Of a DNA stretch of 5,941 bases, positions 1 to 5,941 are shown in pieces. The DNA comes from Acidobacteriota bacterium. Its GTDB lineage: Bacteria > Acidobacteriota > JAAYUB01 > JAMOQF01. How positions within the stretch are numbered: the stretch's first letter is position 1; each line of letters begins with the position of its first letter. The stretch is from contig JALULU010000372.1 of NCBI GenBank assembly GCA_027040585.1, positions 1 through 5,941 on the forward strand. Direction: 5' to 3'. The notes beneath the pieces were generated by a model. That model saw only the letters and a list, made by a program, of their open reading frames with translations, was not told where the DNA came from and did no database searches. The translations under genes and the position numbers were made by a program.

Positions 1-1167
1 AGCTATTACTCTTTAGTTAAAAATAAAATTGAAGTTTCAAATACTTATGTGTTTTTTGTTATTTTCCTTTTCTTTTTGCTTCCACCTTTTGGGAGTACAG
101 ATTGGATGTTGTATTTTGCTGTTGGTAAGAGTTTTTACAGTGGGATTAATCCATATTTAAATGTCATAAGTTTTGCGAACCCATTTTTTGGAATAAAAAA
201 CTTTGGTGAGATAAAAAATTTTCTCCCAATGACACCATTTTTCACTTTTTTTCTTTATATTTCCTTTTTACTTTCTTTAAAAAAACTGTATCTTTTCTTT
301 TTATTTTTAAAAATTTTTTCCCTTCTTTTTCTCTTTTTGATTTTTAAGATATTTTCCAGATTTTTAGATGCAAAGATCTTAAAAACAATTTATTTAATAA
401 ACCCATTTTTGTTATTTGAGTTTATTACAAATTGCCATTACGATCTTTTCTGGATTGCGCCATCTATTTTAGTCGTTTACTTTTTGGTTAAACAAGAGAA
501 AATAAAAGCCTCTTTTCTTTTTTTAGTTGCTATTTGTGTAAAGTATAGTGGATTTATACTTTCAATATTGTTTTTAAAGAAAAAGCGATTTAAATTTCTC
601 TTTTTAAGCATTCTATTTTATATTTTTATATTTTTCATCTTTGTGAAATTTTTAAATTTTCAAATTTTAAGTATTATCAAAGGCTTTTTCACTCAAGTAG
701 GGTGGAACAAATATTCTTTTACCACTTTTCTTTCACTATTTTTTGATGTGAAGTTAGTTAAATTATTTTTAAAATTGGTTGGAATTTTGCTTTCCCTCTA
801 TTTTTTAAAAAAGGTATGGAGCAGATTTAATAACAGTAAAGATTTCTATTTCCCTTTTTATTTAATAACATTTTTTCTTATAACTTCTATTATATTTTTC
901 AGCTCTATTTTTTTTCCTTGGTATTTGACCTGGGTATTTATATTTTCAATCCCTCTCTTTTTTAATAAAAAATATGAAGAAATACCACTTTTTTTAATCT
1001 ATTCCCTCTATTTTTCCTTTTTGATTTATCCCTTTGAGTATTTGTTTATGAGATTATCTATATCTCATTTTTTACTTTCACTTTATGCTCTGGCTTTTAA
1101 TCTGTCTTTGCTTTTTATACTGGTTAAATACTATCTGATGAATTTAAAAGAATATATTGAACCTTAA
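1..1167 (+). CDS. Multi-pass membrane glycosyltransferase, GT-C fold (DUF2029/GT87-like), 5'-partial
   Basis: The reading frame is open from base 1 to the TAA at 1165-1167, giving 388 visible residues. A GTG at 49 could serve as a start, but it has no clear ribosome binding site and would begin inside the first membrane helix. The 16 codons before it encode a Lys-containing stretch typical of a cytoplasmic N-terminus, so I treat the gene as truncated by the window edge. About ten hydrophobic helices are visible. GT-C hallmarks are a first extracytoplasmic loop with Asp34 followed by GINPY (48-52), an NCHYD motif (144-148, like the N-x-H-N-D of mannosyltransferases), VKYSG (180-184) and a late FPWYLTW (305-311). 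Members of this class move a sugar from a polyprenyl-phosphate donor to a lipid or glycan outside the membrane, and Asp34 is the likely catalytic base by analogy. Donor and acceptor cannot be inferred. The protein is extremely Phe-rich. Its 3' end overlaps convergent priA. The membrane-protein call is certain; the enzyme class is probable. Confidence 0.72.
   Translation, partial: SYYSLVKNKIEVSNTYVFFVIFLFFLLPPFGSTDWMLYFAVGKSFYSGINPYLNVISFANPFFGIKNFGEIKNFLPMTPFFTFFLYISFLLSLKKLYLFFLFLKIFSLLFLFLIFKIFSRFLDAKILKTIYLINPFLLFEFITNCHYDLFWIAPSILVVYFLVKQEKIKASFLFLVAICVKYSGFILSILFLKKKRFKFLFLSILFYIFIFFIFVKFLNFQILSIIKGFFTQVGWNKYSFTTFLSLFFDVKLVKLFLKLVGILLSLYFLKKVWSRFNNSKDFYFPFYLITFFLITSIIFFSSIFFPWYLTWVFIFSIPLFFNKKYEEIPLFLIYSLYFSFLIYPFEYLFMRLSISHFLLSLYALAFNLSLLFILVKYYLMNLKEYIEP
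1144..1167. other. Tail-to-tail coding overlap of priA and the membrane glycosyltransferase gene
   Basis: The priA stop (TAA on the minus strand, 1146-1144) lies within the 3' end of the plus-strand gene, whose own stop is at 1165-1167. All 24 bases therefore code on both strands: the last seven residues of one protein and the last seven of the other, plus both stop codons. No GC-rich hairpin with a U tract is visible near the junction on either strand. Confidence 0.85.
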
Positions 1168-3570
1168 ATTTCTGCTTAAATTTATCTCTTTTTGCATAAT
1201 TTTTTCAATTAAAAGCTTTGAGATTTCCAGATATTTATCTTTTTCCAGAATTCTTATTAAAAGATTGTGTATAAATTGGTTATTTACCTTTTCTATGCCA
1301 GCCTCAACAGGACCTGATATTTTAACTGTCGAATTTAATTTTTTTTCTTTTAACATTTTTTCCAGAATTTTTGCAATTTTTTCTAAAATTTCAAAAGAAA
1401 TTTTTTTCTGTTTGTGCTGTGAAGAGATAACAATTAAATTTGAAAATGGTGGATAAAAGAGGTTCTTTCTATAAACAATTTCTTCATTATAAAAACTTAT
1501 ATAGTCATGCTTTCTTGAATATTTTATGGCGTAGTGGTTTGGATAATATGTCTGTATAATTACCCTGCCACTTTTTTCTCCCCTACCACTTCTTCCAGCT
1601 ACTTGAGTTAGTAATTGGAAGGTCTTTTCTGCAGAGTCAAAATTTGGAATTTTTAAACTTAAATCGGCTGATAAAACTCCAACAAGTGTAACATTTGGAA
1701 AGTCGTGTCCCTTTGCAATCATCTGTGTCCCAATCAAAATATCTGTTTTACCATTTTTAAATTCCCTTAAAATTTTTTCCATGCTTCCCTTTTTTCTTGT
1801 TGTATCTCTGTCAAATCTACTGATTTTAAAATTCTTATATATGTTTTTTAACGCCTCTTCCAATTTTTCTGTTCCAATTCCCCAGAGGTATATGTATTTA
1901 CTACCACATTCAGGACATTTTTTGGGAATTTCAGTAAAATGTCCACAGTAATGACATATCATTCTATTTTCTCTTTTGTGATAGGTCATTGAGATATTAC
2001 AGTTCTTACATGTAACCACATATCCACACTTTCTACAAAGTACAAATGGTGCAAACCCTCTCCTATTTAAAAGCAGAATTACCTGTTCCCTATTTTTTAG
2101 GGTTTCTGATATTGCTATTTTTAGTGGGCTTGAGATTAAAATTCCCTTTCCATATTTTTCAAACTCCTTTGTCATATCTACAATTTTAACTTCTGGTAAA
2201 TTCCTTTTTTCAACCCTTTTTTTCATTTGAAGTAAGGAGAGTTTATTATTTTGTGCTCTGTAGTAATTAGATATTGAAGGGGTTGCCGATCCAAGAATTA
2301 AGGGAATCTTTTTTATTTTTGAAATTTTTTCAGCAATCCAGATGGTGTTATAAATTGGAAGATTTTCTTGAATATAAGATGAGTCATGTTCTTCATCAAT
2401 TATTATAAGCCCAAGGTTTTTTACAGGTAAAAAGAGTGCAGACCTTGTCCCTAAAATTACTTTTGCCTTTCCTTCTTTTACCTTTTTCCATTGGTTTAAC
2501 CTTTCTGAGGAGGTTAACATACTGTGAAAAAGTGCCAGATTTTCTTTAAAATGAAATAAAAATTGTCCTGCCATTTGTGGAGTTAGCGAAATTTCTGGAA
2601 CCAGCATAATTGCAGATTTGCTATGTTTTATGCATTCTTTTATTAACTCAATGTATACAAGGGTTTTTCCACTTCCTGTTACGCCGTGTAGGAGATACCT
2701 TTTGCCTTTATTATTTTTTATATCTTCCGAAATGGTTTTAAATACTTTTTCCTGCTCTTTATTCAATTTCAATTTCTTTTGAGGTATTGGTTTTAAATTT
2801 GAAAAGGGAGAAGAATCCACTTCTTTCTTAAATAATTTCAAAATTCCTTTTTTTTCAAGACTTTTTACAGGAGAATGAGTCACCTCTATAGAATTTAAAA
2901 TTAAGGATATTGGAACTGGTTTTCCAATATTTAATAAAAATTCAATAACTTTTTGCTGCTTATCTGTGATTTTTATCCCTTTATCAGGCAGCTTTAAAAG
3001 TTCACAATACCTTTGTTTCTTCCCTTTTCTCGGTTCTATCTCCTTTGTAATTTTTTCAATCAATCCCTTTTTTAATAAATTACTTATTGCAGTAAAAATT
3101 GCACCGGAAAACTTTGTTTTAAGCTGATTTATTGATTTTAAACCACTTTTTTCAAGATATGATAGAATTTTGAAATTGAAATCTTTTTCATTTCCTATCT
3201 TTTTAATAAAATCACTACCCTTTTCTGTGATTTTGAAAAAGTCAGTGTAGCCTTTTGAGACATCTTTTGAAGAGAATAGGTTTAACGTCATACCAATTGG
3301 ATTTATGAAAAATGTAGAGATCTCTTTTGCAAGTTCTATTGACTCCTTTGAAATTGGAGGAGTATCTATTAAAAATTTTATTTCCTTTATCTTGTATGAA
3401 AGATGTTCATTGCTATCTAAAAGAGAAATGACAAATCCCTTTTCATGTTTATTTTTAACTGGCACCACCACCATACTGCCAATGGATATTTCTTTTTCCA
3501 TTGTATCTGGAATTTTATATGTATAAGTTTTGTAAATGGGAAGAACTAAAGCGACTTCTGCTAATTTCAT
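1144..3570 (-). CDS. priA: Primosomal protein N' (PriA), superfamily 2 replication-restart helicase
   Basis: This 808-residue protein is a 3'-5' DNA helicase that recognises stalled forks and D-loops and reloads the replisome. The start is set at ATG 3570 because MKLAEVALVLP is the family's usual beginning. An ATG at 3627 in the same frame would add 19 unrelated residues and overlap the upstream gene by 61 nt. Order of domains: 3'-DNA-end-binding domain (about 1-100), winged helix (about 130-260), then helicase lobes with Walker A GVTGSGKT (296-303), GTRSALF (374-380), DEEH (392-395), GSATPS (427-432), GTQMIAKGHDFP (614-625) and QVAGRSGRG (656-664). Eight cysteines (512, 515, 521, 524, 539, 542, 552, 555) form the two zinc sites inserted between the lobes. 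The C-terminal domain includes GPVEAGIE (753-760). It is divergent in places: the RYHARD block after DEEH is replaced, and the C-terminal DVDP is absent. It is last in the operon, starts within the stop of the glycosylase gene, and has no clear ribosome binding site of its own, so translational coupling is likely. Confidence 0.97.
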   Translation of the reverse strand: MKLAEVALVLPIYKTYTYKIPDTMEKEISIGSMVVVPVKNKHEKGFVISLLDSNEHLSYKIKEIKFLIDTPPISKESIELAKEISTFFINPIGMTLNLFSSKDVSKGYTDFFKITEKGSDFIKKIGNEKDFNFKILSYLEKSGLKSINQLKTKFSGAIFTAISNLLKKGLIEKITKEIEPRKGKKQRYCELLKLPDKGIKITDKQQKVIEFLLNIGKPVPISLILNSIEVTHSPVKSLEKKGILKLFKKEVDSSPFSNLKPIPQKKLKLNKEQEKVFKTISEDIKNNKGKRYLLHGVTGSGKTLVYIELIKECIKHSKSAIMLVPEISLTPQMAGQFLFHFKENLALFHSMLTSSERLNQWKKVKEGKAKVILGTRSALFLPVKNLGLIIIDEEHDSSYIQENLPIYNTIWIAEKISKIKKIPLILGSATPSISNYYRAQNNKLSLLQMKKRVEKRNLPEVKIVDMTKEFEKYGKGILISSPLKIAISETLKNREQVILLLNRRGFAPFVLCRKCGYVVTCKNCNISMTYHKRENRMICHYCGHFTEIPKKCPECGSKYIYLWGIGTEKLEEALKNIYKNFKISRFDRDTTRKKGSMEKILREFKNGKTDILIGTQMIAKGHDFPNVTLVGVLSADLSLKIPNFDSAEKTFQLLTQVAGRSGRGEKSGRVIIQTYYPNHYAIKYSRKHDYISFYNEEIVYRKNLFYPPFSNLIVISSQHKQKKISFEILEKIAKILEKMLKEKKLNSTVKISGPVEAGIEKVNNQFIHNLLIRILEKDKYLEISKLLIEKIMQKEINLSRNLRFNIFF
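3567..3570 (-). other. ATGA stop/start overlap between udg and priA
   Basis: On the minus strand, the ATG of priA (3570-3568) and the TGA of udg (3569-3567) share bases in the sequence ATGA. Only a weak CCGGG lies upstream. This arrangement typically supports reinitiation by the terminating ribosome, so PriA output is probably tied to translation of the glycosylase. Confidence 0.8.
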
Positions 3571-4322
3571 TTTTTGCCCGGTATGGGTAAACCAAGTAAT
3601 TTCATTGCGATTTTTAAATCTTCCCATGCATTCTTTTTTTTGGATGGATTTCTGAGTAAATATGCGGGGTGATATGTGGCTACTAAGTTTGAATTTTTGA
3701 ATCTGTGTATATTTCCCCTTAGCCTTGTTATATTTACCTTTGTGTTTAATAAAAACTGAGCACTAACTGCTCCAAGAGATATAATAACAGTTGGGTTAAT
3801 TATTTCAATCTGCTTTATCAGAAAAGGAGAGCAAATGGCAACTTCATCTTCCTCAGGATTTCTATTATTTGGTGGTCTACATTTAACTACGTTTGCTATG
3901 TAGACATCTTCTCTTTTAAGTCCCATTGCCATTATCATTTTATCCAAAAGTTTTCCAGCCCTTCCCACAAAAGGCCTTCCTTGAATGTCTTCATCTCTTC
4001 CAGGTCCTTCACCTATAAACATCAGTTTTGCATTGGGGTTGCCTTCCCCAAAAACTATGTTATTTCTTTCTTTGTGGAGTTTGCATCTTTTACAATTACC
4101 AAGTTTATTTCTTAAGTTGTTTAAAAGTTCCTTTTTGCTTTTATCCCCTTCCATCCTGTTTATTTTCTTCTTTAATGTTTTGTCATTTTCTTCTGTGATA
4201 ATTGATTTATTATTATTTTTTGCAAATTCTATTTCATCCGGAAGAGTTAAAAAAGATACTCCAAACTCTTCAAGTGCCTTTACATATTCCTTCAATGTGT
4301 TTAAAAGTTCTTTATCCTCCAT
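3567..4322 (-). CDS. udg: Uracil-DNA glycosylase, family 4, [4Fe-4S] type
   Basis: This 251-residue enzyme removes uracil, produced by cytosine deamination or dUMP misincorporation, from DNA as the first step of base excision repair. Motif 1 is GEGPG (104-108) followed by ED (111-112) and GRPFVG (115-120), which binds uracil and carries the catalytic Glu typical of family 4. Motif 2 is HPAYLLRNP (218-226), which inserts into the DNA helix. Cys77, Cys80, Cys148 (in KCRPP) and Cys164 match the four iron-sulfur ligands in spacing. LRG (201-203) is also conserved. Residues 1 to about 70 precede the catalytic core. They comprise a short helical segment (roughly 8-28) and a charged Lys/Asn/Glu linker; similar N-terminal extensions occur in many bacterial members. 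The ATG at 4322 lies 2 nt after the era stop. No strong ribosome binding site precedes it, so reinitiation after era is likely. The stop overlaps the priA start as ATGA. The family is common in thermophiles but not limited to them. Confidence 0.96.
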   Translation of the reverse strand: MEDKELLNTLKEYVKALEEFGVSFLTLPDEIEFAKNNNKSIITEENDKTLKKKINRMEGDKSKKELLNNLRNKLGNCKRCKLHKERNNIVFGEGNPNAKLMFIGEGPGRDEDIQGRPFVGRAGKLLDKMIMAMGLKREDVYIANVVKCRPPNNRNPEEDEVAICSPFLIKQIEIINPTVIISLGAVSAQFLLNTKVNITRLRGNIHRFKNSNLVATYHPAYLLRNPSKKKNAWEDLKIAMKLLGLPIPGKK

Positions 4323-4324
4323 AT

Positions 4325-5227
4325 TTAAAGTCTCAATCCCATTTCATCTAAAATTGTAGGATTGTTTCTCCAATTTGGATTTACTTTTACATAGAGGCCA
4401 AGATATACTTTACATCCTAAAACCATCTCTATATCTTCCCTTGCTTCAATCCCTATTTTTTTAATTAATTTTCCACCTTTTCCGATGATTATTCCCTTTT
4501 GAGAATCCTTTTCAACAAGGATAGTTGCCTCTATTCTAATTAAATTTTTTTCTTCAAGCTTTGAATCGTCAAAGAGTTCAATGATTACACCTGTTGAGTA
4601 GGGAATTTCCTCCCTAACATATTTTAGAACCTTTTCCCTTATTAACTCTGAAATGAGAATTTTTTCTGGAAAATCTGTTATAAAATCTTTGTCGTAATAA
4701 AAAGGTCCCTCAGGGAGATATTTAAAAATTGTGTCCACAAGTTGCACCAAGCCATCACCGGTTAAAGCGCTTATGGGAATGTATTCAAGGTAGTTATGGT
4801 GATTTTTGTAAAGGTCAATTTTTTCTAAAATAACCCCCTTCTTATATTTGTCAATTTTATTTAAAACTAAAATTGCATCTTTACCTGAAGCTTTTACCAT
4901 ATCAATTACGTATTTTTCTCCATGCCCAAAGCTTTCTCCAACGTCTATCATATGCAATATCAAATCTACGCTGTTTAAAGCGGCTTGAACATATTTTATC
5001 ATCCTTCTGTTTAGTTCATATCCCGGTTTGTGAACTCCAGGGGTATCGAAAAATATAATCTGCCCCTTTTCAGACGTATAAACTCCCAATATTCTATTTC
5101 TGGTAGTTTGTGGTTTATCTGAAGTTATTGAAATTTTTTGTCCAACAATTTTATTTAAGAGTGTTGATTTGCCAACATTTGGTCTTCCCAATATTGTGGT
5201 AAAACCACTCTTTTTAACATTTTCCAT
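4325..5227 (-). CDS. era: GTPase Era, 30S ribosomal subunit maturation factor
   Basis: This 300-residue protein has the usual Era length and a GTPase domain followed by a C-terminal KH domain. Era binds the 3' end of 16S rRNA and assists late 30S assembly, linking it to growth and cell-cycle control. Nucleotide-binding motifs are all intact: G1 GRPNVGKS (14-21), G2 in PQTTRN (39-44), G3 DTPG (61-64), G4 NKID (123-126) and G5 SAL (153-155). The KH domain carries the GKGG loop (249-252) within GIIIGKGGKLIKKIG, the RNA-binding signature. The tail contains NPNWRNNP (283-290), like the WR element near the end of other Era proteins. ATG 5227 is chosen because AGGAG lies 8 nt upstream and because the product begins a few residues before the G1 strand, as in the family. 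The start directly abuts the coaBC stop (TAA-ATG), and udg follows after 2 nt. Nothing suggests loss of function. Confidence 0.98.
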   Translation of the reverse strand: MENVKKSGFTTILGRPNVGKSTLLNKIVGQKISITSDKPQTTRNRILGVYTSEKGQIIFFDTPGVHKPGYELNRRMIKYVQAALNSVDLILHMIDVGESFGHGEKYVIDMVKASGKDAILVLNKIDKYKKGVILEKIDLYKNHHNYLEYIPISALTGDGLVQLVDTIFKYLPEGPFYYDKDFITDFPEKILISELIREKVLKYVREEIPYSTGVIIELFDDSKLEEKNLIRIEATILVEKDSQKGIIIGKGGKLIKKIGIEAREDIEMVLGCKVYLGLYVKVNPNWRNNPTILDEMGLRL

Positions 5228-5941
5228 TTACTTTTCTCCTAAAAATTTTACCTCATCAACAATTTGCTTTGCTATTGTCTCTTTTTTTGCTTTTTTCAAA
5301 AATTTTTCACTTCCATTTTTAAATATGATTAGAACCTCATTTTCGTCAGATTCAAAACCTATATCTTTTCTCTTTACATTGTTTAGAACAATCATATTTA
5401 ATTTTTTCTCTTTTAGCTTTTTTATGGCATTTTCTTTAAAATTTTCGGTTTCAGCTGCGAACCCAACAACTATTTGGTTTTCCTTTTTTATCTTTGAGAG
5501 CTCTTTTAATACATCTTTAGTCTTTTTCAATTTTAGTTCTAAAAAAGCATTCTTTTTCTTTAACTTTTCCTCTTTTACCTCTATTGGGGTGTAATCACTT
5601 ATTGCCGCAGCCATAACACATATATCGCAGTTTTTAAATTCTTCCACGCATTTCTTGTACATTTCATTTGCAGAAGTTATCTCTATTGTATTGACATCAA
5701 ATTTAACATCAGGTGTTTTATTACCCTTAATAAGTGTAACATTTGCTCCCCTTAACCAGAATTCTTTTGCAATTTCTATTCCCATTCTTCCACTACTTCT
5801 ATTTGTTAAAAATCTAATGGGATCTATATATTCCCTTGTAGGTCCTGCAGTTACTAATATTTTCTTATCTTTAAAGTCTTTTTTTGTCGTTGCAAAATAG
5901 GTATAGTTTAATATTTTTCCAAGATCTGCCAGTCTCCCTTC
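5228..5941 (-). CDS. coaBC: Bifunctional CoaBC (phosphopantothenoylcysteine decarboxylase / phosphopantothenate-cysteine ligase), 5'-partial, CoaB domain visible
   Basis: The frame is open to the right edge, giving 237 visible residues. The N-terminal CoaC flavoprotein decarboxylase lies outside, apart from its tail EGRLADLGKI (1-10), which matches the family's GRMAEP-like end. The visible part is the CoaB ligase, which joins cysteine to 4'-phosphopantothenate through an acyl-CMP intermediate in coenzyme A synthesis. Motifs are VTAGPTREYIDPIR (30-43) with TNRSSGRMG (46-54); Arg43 and Asn47 correspond by motif spacing to catalytic residues described in E. coli CoaB. Further along are MAAAISDY (110-117), EEKLKKK (124-130, with the conserved Lys), GFAAET (160-165), MIVLNN (183-188), and GFESDEN (195-201). 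The Asp usual before the IV-N segment is Asn182 here. The first in-frame ATG in the window (5785) lies inside the TNRSSGRMG motif, so it is an internal methionine and not a start. The stop at 5228 directly abuts era. Confidence 0.96.
   Translation of the reverse strand, partial: EGRLADLGKILNYTYFATTKKDFKDKKILVTAGPTREYIDPIRFLTNRSSGRMGIEIAKEFWLRGANVTLIKGNKTPDVKFDVNTIEITSANEMYKKCVEEFKNCDICVMAAAISDYTPIEVKEEKLKKKNAFLELKLKKTKDVLKELSKIKKENQIVVGFAAETENFKENAIKKLKEKKLNMIVLNNVKRKDIGFESDENEVLIIFKNGSEKFLKKAKKETIAKQIVDEVKFLGEK
5236..5240 (-). promoter_or_regulatory. Ribosome binding site for era
   Basis: On the minus strand AGGAG lies 8 nt before ATG 5227, inside the last codons of coaBC. It is the clearest Shine-Dalgarno sequence in the window and fixes the era start. 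The udg and priA starts downstream lack a comparable site. Confidence 0.8.

Noticed and set aside
1163..1183. Direct repeat CTTAAATTT at 1163-1171 and 1175-1183
   Set aside because: Short and AT-only, and it falls in priA codons for NLSRNLRF; easily due to chance in this composition.
1157..1456. Plus-strand open frames opposite priA, udg and era (for example 1157-1456, 3305-3526, 3985-4359, 5169-5594)
   Set aside because: They lie antisense to well-recognised conserved genes, have Phe/Ser-rich translations typical of shadows of Lys/Glu-rich genes, and lack recognisable motifs or ribosome binding sites.
3571..3627. Longer priA start at 3627 adding 19 residues
   Set aside because: The added residues do not resemble PriA, overlap udg by 61 nt, and the family-typical MKLAEVA beginning lies at 3570.
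4316..4320. GGAGG just inside the udg coding start as a ribosome binding site for a later start
   Set aside because: No ATG, GTG or TTG in frame lies at a suitable distance downstream, and the bases simply encode the first residues, Met-Glu-Asp. ATG 4322 remains the best start.
5783..5785. Start of a separate 185-residue protein at ATG 5785
   Set aside because: The frame is open to the window edge, and the upstream codons encode the conserved first half of the CoaB motif, so this methionine is internal.
1..5941. Search for a novel defence, mobile or RNA system
   Set aside because: All bases are accounted for by five conserved or recognisable genes; there is no non-coding space, repeat array, transposase or structured RNA that would support one.

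Overview
This is an AT-rich bacterial chromosomal segment that is essentially all coding. One gene enters from the left on the plus strand (1-1167). A tight four-gene operon on the minus strand fills the rest (1144-5941), transcribed from the right edge leftwards. No intergenic stretch exceeds a few bases, and I see no RNA gene, CRISPR array, insertion sequence, phage gene or origin.

The minus-strand operon, in transcription order, is: coaBC (3' part only; coenzyme A synthesis), era (ribosome-assembly GTPase), a family 4 iron-sulfur uracil-DNA glycosylase, and priA (replication-restart helicase). The junctions are a stop directly abutting a start (coaBC/era), a 2-nt gap (era/udg) and a 4-nt ATGA overlap (udg/priA). 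The genes are therefore almost certainly co-transcribed, with probable translational coupling. The proteins are housekeeping ones. Two act on DNA (uracil removal and restart of stalled forks), and the other two make CoA and mature the small ribosomal subunit. The operon promoter lies beyond the right edge.

The plus-strand gene encodes a very hydrophobic, phenylalanine-rich multi-pass membrane protein. It looks like a GT-C fold, polyprenol-phosphate-sugar-dependent glycosyltransferase (DUF2029/GT87-like), and its beginning lies beyond the left edge. It converges on priA, and the two coding regions overlap tail to tail by 24 bp.

The organism is a bacterium: PriA, Era and fused CoaBC are bacterial, and Era is essentially absent from archaea. 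Low GC, Lys/Glu/Ile-rich proteins, frequent AGA/AGG arginine codons and a family 4 UDG fit an anaerobic, possibly thermophilic lineage, perhaps an uncultured phylum. The sequence alone does not fix the phylum. I found no convincing new biological system. The observations most worth a second look are the divergent motifs in PriA, the gene order, and the convergent overlap.
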